Shown: positions 34,346 through 47,177, counted from the first letter of the stretch. The stretch: DNA of 64,000 nt from Trachythela sp. YZ-2020 (GCA_016169945.1 JADLSH010000191.1:1081501-1145500), one strand, 5' to 3'. Notes: a model not told the origin generated them from the sequence alone. Made by a program: numbers and translations.

Positions 34346-35602
34346 AAAGGAGCAGTGTCGCCGTCTGCGCATCTCTTCTGCGCATATTACTTTGTTGCAC
34401 TTTTGAAGGAATTTTACCATTGGAAAGCTTATTATAAAATAACATGTATATAACGCGTGCTCTGATTGAATGAAACGTGTTTTTGTTTGGATCCATCCAT
34501 CCAACACGGAGGACTATCGGTTTGTTATATTATTAATAAATTATTATTTTTTGGTTTCGTGTTTTTTTGGTTTGTGTTGCCGGGTTTAGAAAGCGAAAAA
34601 AAAAAAGCTCGCAAAATCGCCTTTTCGCTCTTCGCTTTTCGCCGCGCGCTTTCTGGCCGCCTGTTTCCCGCACATCTCCATTCCAGGCAATCCTCCAAAC
34701 ACGGAAACCATAAAGTAATAAATAATTCTATTTTACACCACCTTTCCCAGCAGGGGAGGGGTAGACTCAAAGGTATGCTACTTGCAGTAAAACCATCCCG
34801 AGTATTGCATTCCACCAGTGCATTATCGTAATTAATTTTTATCGGAATAAAGTTGTGGTATGCATTGGATAAAGGCTTTGATCGCATTTGGGGAGGGGGG
34901 TTAATCAACAAGCTCACGGCTCACCTACTTCCTCTATTGCGCACGGAAAATGTAAAGCATGCGAAGAATTTGATCGTGCAGGGACATGTTGCTCGCTTGC
35001 CTTGATTTTCAGGATTTAATCCTTACAAGTATGGACATGATACAAAGGTGGATGGATAGCATAAAACACTACATTATCTTCAAAAACGAATAACACCAGT
35101 GCAAAACGTTACTTTGCATATGCAAATTAGTTTGCAAAGTCTTAAAAAATTGCATGTTGCACGTAAAACATCACGTGCATACAAGTATACTTTTTGCATC
35201 TGGTAGTGAGGGAAATCCCTTTCATAACAGGTTGGGAGAATTTCATACAAATCAGAGATTTTTATAAACCCCATAATTAAATCCGCTGTTGAATTTCGCG
35301 CCAAGTTTAACTCTAAACCCTGTACTTTCTTCATACGATATCACTTTTGTTCCAAATAACATAAAAACAAGCCGTATTTTTTAGATTAATTTGAATTTTA
35401 TGAGTGAAATTCGAGGTAATATTTGTGCAAATGTTTCCGCATGCATCGCGAAGCCCGGGAAAACTGGTTTGACCGGTGAAAGCGGTGTGAACTGGCTCAA
35501 TCCAGTCCGTAAAGCTGTGATGAACTTTGTAATGGTGTTAGATGAAAAAGTAGACCAATACGAACGTTAAAAGCTAACCTTTATGAACTTGAAGCGTTTT
35601 CA

Positions 35603-38600
35603 ATGCCTGTTGCAATGACTACTGTCGAACAAGCGGCTACATTATTGGATTTCAACGAAAAACTGGACATAAACCTTTTAGACAATGTTGTCTCGTGCTT
35701 CTACAGTAGCGAGGGGCCAGAGGTAGAAGGCATTGTGTGAATTACTATGGACTCTTGAAGCGCTTTTCCGTGGTTTATAACCGTGGAATAAACATCCACA
35801 GTATGTGTTATTTTAATATTTTCTATTTTCTTTAATAGCAAAAGGCTGCGGATCAAGTCTTAACACAGTTGAAACAGCACCCCGAATCATGGACTAGAGT
35901 TGACAGCATACTCGAATATTCGAAAAGTTTACAAACAAAGGTATTTATAATAATTTAGTGCATACAATTCTGCTTTTACTGAAAAAATACTCCCCACAAA
36001 AGCTTTAGGAGTTTCATATAATTTCTCTCAATCATTTTATAGTATTTTGCATTACAAGTTTTGGAAACCGTGATAAAAACTCGTTGGAAAGTGCTTCCTC
36101 GGGAGCAATGCGAAGGTAAATTGCCTAATATCTTTACAACAAATTTACGACAATTTTAGTAAAATATTTACCACCGTTTTTTAGGAATAAAGAAATATAT
36201 CGTTGGTCTGGTTATCAAGAACTCAATGAATGCAGATAATCAAATAGAGGTGCAAAATTTTTGCCCTGTTTTTCTTTTAATTTATTATTGTCCCAAAAAA
36301 TTCATAAATTATGTCAAAGCTCCTTTAATGCAAACATTTTTTTAAAAGATTTTCTACATTTCTTTTAATAGAAAGATAAAGCATACTTGGGAAAATTAAA
36401 TATGATTTTGGTAGAGGTGAGAGTTCAACCAGTTAGAACTGGATAGTACTGGGCTGTAGTGGTTGAGCAATCCAAAATCCTTCTTATGCAACTTCCTAAT
36501 CTATTAATGCCATGCATGTCATGAAAGTATTTGTTTTTGCAACAATAGAGAACTATTCCTTTGCAGCTATGTTTTTATATTGGTTTTTAAAATGTGGCTA
36601 GGAAGTATTTACACTGAAGTGACTTGATTTTGTGGGCAGAATAATTTAAAGTTAAATAATGGCAGGTGCAAAAGATAATCGACTATTATATAGCCAAGCC
36701 ATTTTCATAAACTAGCCTTTAAAACACAGTCTCTGAGAAAAACGTCATCGCAACAACCTGTAAATAGTTTCTCTGAGAAAAATACAACAGATCTATATTA
36801 TTTTTAAGTGGACTAGGTTTTTTGACACTGATCTCTCTAGATGTAACTGGCCTATAGCTATAAAATCTCTTCCTCTAAAGAATGAGAACATTTAACTCCT
36901 CTACAAGTCCTAGCTTAAAGCTGCTATGTTATTATATGCCTACATGAGCAGTGATGGGGGAAGAGGGCAGACACTCCAAGGTGGCATTGTTCCAATGAGT
37001 GAGATACCGAGGCCTATAGACGAGCACCGACTGCGCCCTAGGCGCGAGATTTTTATGGGGGTCCGGGATGCCCCCTCGGAAAATTTTTAAATCCAGAGTC
37101 TCTGAAAATATGCCATTTTCGGCACTGTCGGTGTCCGCCATTTTGTAATTTTTATCTCATTCTCACTCCCAGGCCCTCGATTTGAGGCTCTGGTTGGCAC
37201 AGGTAACAAGACAACGCAAGATGTCGCAACAAGATGAGTCCTAAATGCGTGAGTCTCACGCGAGATGCGTGAGACTTGGAGTGTCTGAGAGGGTGGTGGA
37301 GGAAGTGATCAAATTACCCCATCCCTCTACATGATAAAATTGAGCATGCCACTCCCTCAAGTTTGGGGTCTATACCTATCTTTATTGTTTTTTCCCCATA
37401 GATCTTAAAACATGAATGGCCTAAGAACTGGCCGACATTTATCAGTGATATTATTGGAGCTAGCAAAGCAAACGAAACGATTTGTGAGAACAACATGAAA
37501 ATTTTAAGGTTACTGAGGTATGGTAAAGGAAAATAATTTCATTAAGATTGATGTTTTATTAAAGTTTACCATGTTTTTCCAATTAATCTTTTGATTTATT
37601 TTTTCTATGGTAGTGAGGAAGTGTTTGACTTCTCAAGTGGACAGCTAACACAGACAAAAGCAAAGCATCTTAAGGACTCAATGTGCAGCGAGTTTTCACA
37701 AATTTTTACACTATGTCAATTTGTAATGGTATGTAATGTTTAATTTTAGTATTAAACCCACAATTTAAAATTTTAAAGATGGTTGCTGTGATGGCAGCAG
37801 CACCAAAGCTCCCCATATATATTTAAGATCGAGTTTAATTAAGATAATTTATTTTTTTTTGTTGTCAGGAAAATTCTCAAAATGTCCCTCTGGTTGAAGC
37901 AACTTTGCAGACTTTGCTAAGATTTCTAAACTGGATTCCACTTGGCTATATCTTTGAGACCAAATTAGTTAGCACATTGATATATAAGGTATGTTTAGTG
38001 CTGTATTTGTAACTGTATTTTAGGCTGTATTTTTGTTTTCCAGGGTATATTTTATTTTGCTACTTTCTTTTTGTAGTTCTTAAATGTTCCCATGTTCAGA
38101 AATGTAACACTGAAATGCTTAACAGAGATTGGTATGGCTTGATTTATTTCTTCTTACATCACTATGCTATCTATCCAGTATTAATGCCTCACACAATAAG
38201 AAAGCTAACCACTAAATAGAAGTGTATATAATTTTTCTTTCCAGCCGGTATAAATGCATCTCAGTATAATGAGCAGTTCATTCAACTCTACACACTGACA
38301 ATGACACAGTTAAAACAGGTATTACACATAAGAGCAGTCTTCAAAATTTGCCTTGGCAAAGGATGAGGCATATTGAGAATGTTCTAACTTGCCTTGGCAA
38401 AAAAGTCGCAGATAACGAAGGCTGAAGAATGTCATATATACAAGTTTTTGCACCCCCGAAAGCAAAAAAATCCCAGAACATTTGGTTACATGTTTAAACA
38501 AAATAGAGACTAGGGAGTAGCATTTTAGTTTGTTTTCCTCGCTCTAGATGCTTCCACTATCTACAAATATCAAGGAAGCGTACACAAATGGCAGAGATGA

Positions 38601-41600
38601 TGAACAGAAGTTTATCCAAAATTTAAGTTTATTTTTATGCAGCTTTTTGAAGGAGCATGGACAGCTTATAGAAACGAAGGTACAGTGGAAATAATAGCTT
38701 AAGTCTAATATTGCTGTACTTCATTTACCAAAGATGAACAGACACAAATTACTGTGCAAAACATGTCACATTTTTTACTCCTTATTCTTTTCAATAAAAT
38801 ACAAAGTAATTGTCTTTTTAGGTTGATCTTCACACCACATTGTTAGAGGTAAGGCATTGTTTATATCCATGAAATCACCAATAGGAAGAATATAGTGGAC
38901 CTGTATATAGGAGCTTAGCACAACCCCATGCATATCCTAGCATACCCCCATCTCCTCACCACCATCTCCCCCCCCCCCCATCTCTCCCCCCCGCTATCTC
39001 CTTCCACCCCATCTCCCAACACAACCCCTCATCAGTTCATACCACACTTCCCCAAGCACAAACTCTCAGCAAAACCCCCTAACGGCCAAAACAATACCCC
39101 CCTCCCAGTACAACCCACTGCACAATCCCCTTGAAACGCCTAACACAAGTTCCTATACAACCCCCAACAACTCCCAGGTACCCCTTCTGTAACTCCCAAT
39201 ACAACTTCCAACACAACCCCCCCCCCTGCATCTTCCACATTAATTTTTCTAGAAGCTCCCAGCTGTCGCCCCTATGCTCAATAAAAATCTTAATTTATTC
39301 ATCCATTTATCTATCTAATATATATAATCTGTGTTTAATTTTCAGTCACTTCACTACCTGGTACTGATATCTGAAGTTGAAGAGATTGAAATATTCAAGA
39401 TATGTTTAGAATACTGGAACAGTTTAGCAGGAGATCTGTATAGAGAAAGTCCATTCTCGTCCTCCACCAGTCCTTTGCTTATTGGCACCATACAACAGCA
39501 ACATGTGCCTCCTAGAAGACAGGTTTATCTGCAAGTTCTCTCCAAGGTACTACGAATGTCACCGAAGTGTTATCAAGCTTCTGAAAATCACACAATCACC
39601 ACGCCCTTCAATCGTTTCAACTCCGCAAATAAACACGCATTTTTAACACTTTACTGTTTTTCTTCATACTGAAATTTATGCTTGGGAGAAGATTTGAAGA
39701 AACATAAATATCAATAACCTGCAACTTTTTGTTTCTGACTGTGTTACCCTTACGTTAGGTGCGGATAACAATGATATCAAGAATGGCCAAGCCAGAGGAG
39801 GTAAGGATGGATGGTATACATGCTGGTCTCTCTTTACAGTTGTTTGATTAATTACAGTATTTATTATTAGAACAAGTCTTCATCTAGATAATGTTATTTG
39901 CCGGTTCAGTGCTTCTGTTTATCTCTACATTTTTGCATCCTACAGGTTCTGGTTGTTGAAAATGATCAGGGAGAAGTTGTACGAGAATTTATGAAAGACA
40001 CAGATGCAATCAACTTGTATAAAAATATGAGAGAGACTTTAGGTATTCACTTGTATTTCATGTATTTTACCCATTATTGCCTGGATCAATTGAAGTTAAC
40101 GACCCCCCTACGCCAATGGGGTCGTATACTTCAATAACAAATCTTCGGATTGAAGTATACGACCCCCCTTGTATTATATCGTTAAATTTACGGATTTTCG
40201 TGTTTGTGTCGAAGGAATTTTGATGACTTCCCTTCTATTGTCTATGTCTCAGTTCATTGATTTTTTGACCAGGAAACAAATTCAAAGACTTTCAACACGA
40301 CCAATAATAGAAGCAAGGTGAAATTAAAGACAATGAGAGGCGTAAGACGCGACATGTTGCCCGCGTAACTTGACAAATTTATGTGGCGAAAATGAGCCGG
40401 CGAAAACAAGTGAGATGCCATCTTGATAAAAAGCTATTTTGGGGGGGTCGTATACTTCAATGGCCATTGAAGTATACGACTCCCTTGGGGCGGGGGGTCG
40501 TTAACTTCAATTGATCCTATTGCCCAACACTAAGTTCACCATTGGCAAGTAAAATTGTCTGCCTCAATGGGTTGAAAATCAGTTTGTATGTACTGTGCAC
40601 ATAACAGACACATGTGTGTGAAACTTTACTAACTATTCATTGTATTATTTTCCAGTTTATTTGACACATTTGGACTACCAAGATACAGAAGTTCATATGA
40701 CTGAGAAGCTTCAAGCTCAGGTCGATGGTACTGAATGGTCATGGAAAAACCTAAATACGGTAATTTGCCAGCCTCTCTACGTTGATATTTATCTTAACAT
40801 TTACCATAACCTAAAAATCCACACCACAACTGCATGGTTCAAACGCAAAATAACAAGTAAAATGGTTGCAGTTTGTGATTGCAAATAGCTCTATCTGACT
40901 GCCCCTCTCTATCTGACTGCCCCTCTCTATCTGACTGCCCCTCTCCATCTGACTGCCCCTCTCTATCTGACTGCCCCTCTCCATCTGACTGCCCCTCTCT
41001 ATCTGACTGTCCCTCTCTATCTGACTGCCCCTCTCTATCTGACTGCCCCTCTCTATCTGACTGCCCCTCTCCATCTGACTGCCCCTCTCTATCTGACTGC
41101 CCCTCTCTATCTGACTGCCCCTCTCTATCTGACTGCCCCTCTCCATCTGACTGCCCCTCTCTATCTGACTGCCCCTCTCTATCTGACTGCCCCTCTCTAT
41201 CTGACTGCCCCTCTCTATCTGACTGCCCCTCTCCATCTGACTGCCCCTCTCCATCTGACTGCCCCTCTCTATCTGACTGCCCCTCTCTATCTGACTGCCC
41301 CTCTCCATCTGACTGCCCCTCTCCATCTGACTGCCCCTCTCCTGATTGTTCTCAATGTTATTTTTTCATAGTTATGTTGGGCAATTGGTTCCATCAGTGG
41401 AGCCATGCATGAAGAAGATGAAAAAAGATTTTTGGTCACAGTTATCAAGGTAAAGATAGAAATATACTGTACAAGTCGTGTGTAGAATAAGTTGCTGCGA
41501 AATATCTGTATAGTGTTAACTGTTTGTACAGGACTTTCCTTCTTTAAGCTACGATGGTTTGAGTCTGAACTTCTGGACCTTCACGTTTAAGATATCTTCC

Positions 41601-44600
41601 CTTTGAAATTATTCTTTTTATCACACTACTTTCGTATTTTTAAGGATTTACTTGGTTTATGTGAAATCAAGCGAGGAAAAGATAACAAAGCAATCATTGC
41701 GTCGAATATTATGTACATTGTTGGACAGTATCCAAGATTCCTCAGGTATGCAAACTACATTGTTTTTGTACATAGTATATTGCCATGTTGCTCATCAAGC
41801 TCTTAGAAAGAAGGTTGAGCAAAAAAGGCTACAAAAGTTGGTTTATCATCATGTGGTAATAATACTGGCTTTTGTGTATTTTCTAGAGCCCATTGGAAGT
41901 TCTTAAAAACAGTTGTTAATAAACTCTTTGAGTTTATGCATGGTAAGTGACAAGTGTATTTCTTCATGAAGACATGTTCGAGGTTTTTAGAAATCCATTC
42001 AACGTTTTTCTGTTTATAATTCTCAGAAACGCATGACGGTGTTCAAGATATGGCTTGCGATACGTTTATCAAGATTGCACAGAAATGTCGACGACACTTT
42101 GTACAGGTGAATATTGAATGTTGACCACGAAATTAACCTGTTAATGCACAGCAAGTCTCTCCCTTTGACGTCTACTGTAAGATTGTCTGGCGTTGTTAGA
42201 CAGAGTAGAAAAGCAAAATAGGGACTAGATAGGGTGCATTGAGATGCATTGTGACTTAATGACGAAACAAGAAACATGGGAGTCTGACATATAGTTAATT
42301 GATATTCTTATCGATTTTTAATTGGAAAAGAAAAATGGTTATTTTACAAAAGAAATTGTCGTAAATGGACAAATTAAGCAGGTGAGAACAGTACCAACCC
42401 TTTGTAGCCAGATAGACGAAAAATTGGTACCGTTTGCAGAGATTAAGTTTTGGCGGGTTTCATAAGCGTTGCAGGGCAGCAGATGGTGGTCAATTCTATT
42501 TATTTGCCACCAAATAGAAGAATATACTACGTTCTGTACAGTAATGAAAATAATTAACATTATTGTCTCACTCTGCTGCCTAACCATCATCTGCTACACG
42601 ATAGTGCTTAGTGAAACCCACATAGCACATCGCTAAACGTTCATGCATGTGACTCAGGGAAATTTTGTATTTTACTTAGGTTCAAGTTGGCGAAGTGATG
42701 CCATTCATTGAAGAAATACTCAACACAATTCAAACTATCATATGTGATTTACAACCTCAACAGGTAAATGTGAATTGGTTTTTGCCATTTACGTGATAGA
42801 ACCAAGAAACGATAGCAAGTATACGAAGATTCTTATCGTAATTAACATGTGGTTGTTTCTGTTATTAGATTCACACGTTCTACGAAGCTGTTGGATACAT
42901 GATTTGTGCACAATCGGTAGGTCACTGTACCTGAATCGCAGGGCCTTAGGTTCAATTCCTGCCGGAGGGCCAAACGAATAACGTTTAACGTCGAGGTCTA
43001 CTTAGAGTCTTGTGATGGGGGATACTGTAGTTTAAAGATGTTTCCTTATACAAGGTTTATCGTTGATCATTTTTAGGATTCAGTTGTCCAAGAGAGACTG
43101 ATTGAGAAATACATGTCGTTACCAAATCATGTGTGGGATAACATAATTAAGGATGCGACCAAGGTAGGGGACTTGCATATGAGACAATAGAGACCTTTAG
43201 CCAAACCGCGGTTTCAGGTTAAAACGCAATGCTAAAGGTCTCTAATAAGTAGTTTTGTCCTTCGTACACCGATGTTGAGATTTTAAATTCTACTTAAATT
43301 ATTGATCAGATTATTGCCGATTAGTAAAATTACATAGGTGATTATTGAAAATTCTCAATGCTGATTGGTTGCGCTACCTCGGATTAATACGCGATAATCA
43401 CCTAAAGCGTTTTTAAGCCGCCTTTATCGTAAATATTCAATTAAAATATTTTTGAAATGTGCATTTTTTATTTTTTTCCAAATAATTTTACTAAAACAAT
43501 TATTCACCTCAGGCTCGGTGAATATCGGTGAATAAAAACCTCGACTTCGTCTCGATATTCACCTCTCCTTCGGCGAATAATTGTTAAATACTACCCACAT
43601 TGACCTCCACGTCTATACGAATGTGTTTGTATGATCTTTCAGAATGTTGATACGTTAAAGGACATGGAAATCGTGAAACAACTCAGCAACATTTTAAAAA
43701 CAAACGTTCATGGTTGCAAAGCAATCGGTCATCCATTTGTCACGCAACTTGGTAGAATATACCTGGACATGTTGAACGTTTATCGATGTTTGAGTGAAAA
43801 TATTTCCTCAGCTGTGGCGACCAACGGACCTGTGGTTACTAAGCAACCGTTGATACGCGCAATGCGTGGCGCGAAAACTGAGACCTTACGATTGATCTCG
43901 ACATGGGTGGGCAGGTCCAGTGATGCGAAACTCGTATGTGATAATTTCATTCCGCCATTATTGGAAGCAGTCCTAGGTGATTACCAGAGGAACCTTCCCG
44001 CAGCAAGAGAACCGGAAGTCCTCAACACCATGGCAACACTGACGAATAAACTGGGGGTAAGGACATCGCTGGTGTTTCGGGTGTTTGTTTCGCACGAGCT
44101 GAAGAATGAAACGCTTGTAGAAGTCCCCATTCTTCAAGTTTGATTCTACCGAACAGCATAGGTTTTCTCTGGGCACTCTGGTTTGTAGACTTTGTAGTAA
44201 CAGTGGAAGGAAGAAGAAGTGGTCCTTGCTGCACGTCTAGTAAGAACAGTTTAGAAGTGATACAGCTGTCTAGTCTCTTAGAAGTGATACAGCTGTCTAG
44301 TTGTACCAGCACTTGTGGTGTCGTGGTCACCACGCTTGCCTTTCAAGCTGGGAGACCCGGGTTCAATCCTTGGTCGGACCTCTACTCATGGTCTTAAAAT
44401 AATTGAGGAGAAAGTGCTACCTTTACATTGACATCAGTAAATGGTTAGACTTTCGCGTCTTCTCGGATAAGGACGTTAAAATCGTAGGTTCCCCTATCAA
44501 TTGGGCAATAGCCTGTTGGGAAATCCGCTCACCAATGAGTGAGAAACTCAATAAAACTCAATAATGGTTAACAAATGTTGAAATGTGTCTTAAAAGTTCA

Positions 44601-46511
44601 TTTATTCTTGTTTTTCTCAGCATTTTGTGACGGAGCAAGTACCGCAAATACTGGATGCCCTCTTCGGCTGTACGCTGGAAATGATCAATAAAGTATGGAG
44701 TTAAATTATTTCCTAAAGAATATCATTCCATCATTTTTGCTGCACTTCCCTTGAAATGCCTAATCAAACTTTTCTATCTTAGGACATGGAAGAGTGGCCT
44801 GAACATCGAACGAATTTCTTCCTTCTCCTAAAAGCCGTAGTTGAACATTGTTTTTCTGGTATGACCCGGTTTTAATTACATCTTCCTATGTAACTCTTAC
44901 TGTATATTGTCCTGTATATAATTTTGGCTGTTTTCTCCTCTAGCTTTGTTAAAAATTCCAGCAGAACAATTTAAACTGGTCTTGGATTCCATCGTTTGGG
45001 CGTTTAAACACACGATGCGAAATGTCGCTGATACCGGTGAGTTGTCTGTGCAGTTTTTAGACAAAGGAATTTTTTAATTTGGGGATTTGCTTCATGGGAG
45101 GAGAATACAAGCGCTAGGAAACAATTTGTTTATTTCTTCCCGATGTAGGTTTGGAAATTCTGTATTCATTGTTGAGAAATGTCGAGAAGTCCGAGAATTC
45201 GTCGCAAAATTTCTATCCAACGTATTACACCATGATCTTACAACATATATTCTCCGTGGTCACCGATACATCACACACTGCTGGTAAAGTTATTTTTTGC
45301 TTTTGCAAGTCGACCTTGTTCAGTTGTACTACTACAGGATGTATCCAACTTTGACTGGTTGCTGTGCGTCAAATACTGGGTTAAATTTGAGCTCAACTGG
45401 GCCTTTTGAAAATTAAATTTGCTTCGACTTGCGCGGGTTAATTCCCATCGGTGGAAGAATGCAATTTCGACAAACAATTTTTAACAGACAAGTACTCAGT
45501 CAAGTTTGTCCGTAATGAAACAAGAAAAAATCATCTAAATCATTTAACCCAGTATTTGACGCACAGCAACCAGTCAAAGTTGGATTACCTTTTTTTATAC
45601 ACCCTGTATAGTAGGCTACTTTAGTAGGCTACTTTAGTTTAGTAGTGAGCGAGTCAGTATGCTTAACCAGGTTCCTAAAGTCAGAGCTTGCAAGAGGGGG
45701 AAGGCAGGAGAAACAACTTGGGTCCCGAAATTAGGGTTAGAGTAACAGTAGGAAGTCCCAATTCCAGAGGGAAGGGGCTGTTTTTTACAATGCCTCGAAA
45801 TGTGTGGCCAAGGCACGTGTATCTGGAGTAATTTGTAACATTTGTTCGATATTGCGCAGGTCTCAACCATCATGCCACGATACTCTCTCACATGTTTCAT
45901 TTACTGGAAGCTGGAAAGATTGTTGCTCCACTTTATGATCCAGCTCAATATCCCGGCGTCTCGAACAACAATGTACGAGATATGCTATACACTTTTAATT
46001 TATCTTTGAAATTTTACTGCTCTATTTTTACGTGCTGGAATAAACGACCAACTCTTATCTTTAGGAATATGTCCATCAATACGTATCCAATCTTCTGAAG
46101 CAAGCTTTTCCACATTTACAACCGTAAGTAAGCCTAAGTGTTTCTACGAAATGACTCGAAAACTTCTGTATTAATTTTATAATATAATTTCTTTCAGAGA
46201 TCAAGTGCGCATATTGGTTGAAGGTTTCTTCACGTTAAATCAAGATATTCCTGCATTCAAAGAACATCTCAGAGATTTCCTCGTTCAAATCAAGGTTATT
46301 TCGACATTTTGCCTTACTCAACATTCAGTCAGTCTTAGTCAACATTCAGTCTTGTTTATTCTAGGAATTCCGTGGAGAGGACACGACTGATCTGTTCTTA
46401 CTGGAGCGAGAAACTGAACTAAAGAAAGCACATGAGGAAAAACGACAGATCCAATTGACGGTACCGGGGATAATTAACCCACATGATCTTCCAGAGGAAA
46501 TGCAAGATTAG
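35603..46511 (+). CDS. XPO1: Exportin-1 (CRM1), complete, 32 exons, 1075 aa
   Basis: Nuclear export receptor that carries leucine-rich NES proteins and some RNAs out of the nucleus with RanGTP. Exon ends, 5' to 3': 35603-35722, 35839-35940, 36043-36115, 36185-36249, 36372-36416, 37402-37517, 37614-37728, 37869-37988, 38077-38131, 38245-38318, 38548-38679, 38822-38848, 39346-39546, 39759-39800, 39946-40042, 40656-40759, 41372-41449, 41645-41745, 41887-41942, 42027-42106, 42680-42763, 42869-42916, 43077-43163, 43643-44056, 44621-44692, 44783-44858, 44944-45036, 45149-45283, 45860-45972, 46065-46123, 46198-46294, 46365-46511. All join in phase; 1075 residues compares with about 1071 in vertebrates. 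The importin-beta-like N-terminus, [40 protein letters not shown] and the NES-groove segment [20 protein letters not shown] are present. The leptomycin-sensitive cysteine falls exactly at residue 528 (codon 41660-41662). Confidence 0.98.
36920..37290. repeat. Interspersed repeat in XPO1 intron 5 (GGGGGTCCGGG type)
   Basis: The block with GGGGGTCCGGGATGCCCCCT, AATTTTTAAATCCAGA and CGCCATTTTGTAATTTTT resembles the block near 47560-47680 (GGAGGGTCCGGAGGCATGCC) in reverse order of decay. Probably the remains of one dispersed family. Non-coding. Confidence 0.4.
38930..39235 (+). repeat. C-rich low-complexity tract in XPO1 intron 12
   Basis: About 300 bases made almost only of C, A and T with runs of up to 12 C. 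It gives chance ORFs of proline, serine and threonine. It has no recognisable function. Confidence 0.8.
40082..40517. mobile_element. Foldback MITE in XPO1 intron 15 with 7-bp target duplication
   Basis: The arms GGATCAATTGAAGTTAACGA and its complement form the ends, followed by C runs (GACCCCCC / GGGGGGTC). An inner inverted set AAGTATACGACCCC is repeated near 40143-40170 and 40440-40490. The direct repeat TATTGCC lies at 40075-40081 and 40518-40524. No transposase. Confidence 0.85.
40889..41342. repeat. 18-bp minisatellite in XPO1 intron 16, about 25 copies
   Basis: Tandem copies of CTGACTGCCCCTCTCTAT. The main variation is T or C at one site (CTCTATCTG versus CTCCATCTG), plus a single TGTCCCTC copy. 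Because 18 is a multiple of three and there are no stops, long ORFs arise on both strands. They are by-products of the repeat. Confidence 0.97.
42456..42619. mobile_element. Foldback element of the GATAGTGCTTA family, full copy (XPO1 intron 20)
   Basis: The left end GGGTTTCATAAGCGTTGCAG with CAGCAGATGGTGGTCAA is the degenerate reverse complement of the right end TAACCATCATCTGCT ... GATAGTGCTTAGTGAAACCC. Single arms of this family occur at about 7983-8030, 10318-10358, 55600-55640 and, inverted, 56927-56952. A broken copy lies at 15086-15240. Confidence 0.65.
42905..43035 (+). mobile_element. tRNA-derived SINE overlapping an XPO1 splice donor
   Basis: CGGTAGGTCACTGTACCTGA, ATCGCAGGGCC and a good B box AGGTTCAATTCCTGCCGGAGG share the tRNA-like body of the copy near 2268-2335 (CTGCACCGGAATCGCAGGGC ... 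GGTTCAATTTC). The A-box-like start coincides with the 5' splice site GTAGGT of XPO1 exon 22 (42916/42917). Confidence 0.6.
43330..43600. repeat. Palindromic repeat around TTCACC/GGTGAA in XPO1 intron 23
   Basis: ACAATTATTCACCTC ... GGTGAATATCGGTGAATA ... CTCGATATTCACCTCTCC ... GGCGAATAATTGTTAAA forms inverted arms around a CTTCG-type centre. This is the same style as the hairpin at 16779. MITE-like. Confidence 0.55.
44295..44565 (+). mobile_element. tRNA-derived SINE, second family (XPO1 intron 24)
   Basis: GGTGTCGTGGTCACCACGCT (A-box region) and GACCCGGGTTCAATCCTTGG (B box) are spaced as in a tRNA. The tail CCTATCAATTGGGCAATAGC ends in AATAAAACTCAATAATGG. It is preceded by a 2-copy repeat of GAAGTGATACAGCTGTCTAG (44252-44300). 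Confidence 0.7.
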
Positions 46512-47016
46512 CTTGCCCCTCTCTCCTGACCTACCTCCACGTTTTATCTCCACCTCGTGTCTCCCCTCGCGCACACCGCGGAGGCGAGGGCATGTTTTGT
46601 AAAAATCAGAGATGATTTACCATTTTTAAACTGGTTAAAAGCCAGAAACCATCATAGAAGGTTCTTCAGTTAAAGGGTATTGAAATTGTTTTACCCTACC
46701 ATGAAAGGCCAATACCATGGCTCTAATAGTGGGTAATCGGATCACAGTTACAATAGATATGTTACCACTGTTATGGTCAGTGATAAGAAAGATACCAGGA
46801 AAGTACTATCACCATAGCATGGTTACCAAGCTAACCCTACCACTTATACCATAGAAACCCATGTGCCAAATGCCGGGCTCTCAGAACACTGGGTGTTTGC
46901 TAGAAGAGTACCCATCACCTTAACCACCGTTTTCGAGTAGTTTAAGAACAATTCTATCTCTAAATATTCCATCCGTTGTTAGTGCAAAGTTTGGAACTTT
47001 GCACTATTCTCTCTTA
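46512..47016. other. XPO1 3' region
   Basis: Probable 3' untranslated region and spacer after XPO1. No gene or clear repeat recognised. Confidence 0.4.
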
Positions 47017-47177
47017 AGCCCGGTTCTCATTCATCGGCGACAGTCGGCGATGCTCTTACAGTGCCATTGTTTTTTATCATTGATGAGTAAAATACTTTGT
47101 CTACATGAAATAATTTTCTCCTTCAATGATCAATAACAATGCATCGCCGACCATCGCCGATGAATGAGAACCAGGCT
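47017..47177. mobile_element. PIF/Harbinger-like MITE, copy 1
   Basis: The ends AGCCCGGTTCTCATTCATCG and its complement CGATGAATGAGAACCAGGCT are flanked by TTA on both sides (47014-47016 and 47178-47180). A 3-base TWA duplication is typical of PIF/Harbinger elements. Shares the outer AGCCYGGTTC with the element at 54414. Confidence 0.8.

Noticed and set aside
38928..39134. Proline-rich small protein gene
   Set aside because: Low-complexity C-rich intron sequence of XPO1.
40889..41342. CRISPR array
   Set aside because: Head-to-tail repeats with no unique spacers, in an animal intron.
40811..41412. Long ORFs on both strands over the 18-bp repeat
   Set aside because: Period-18 repeat without stops; it lies inside an XPO1 intron with good splice sites on both sides.
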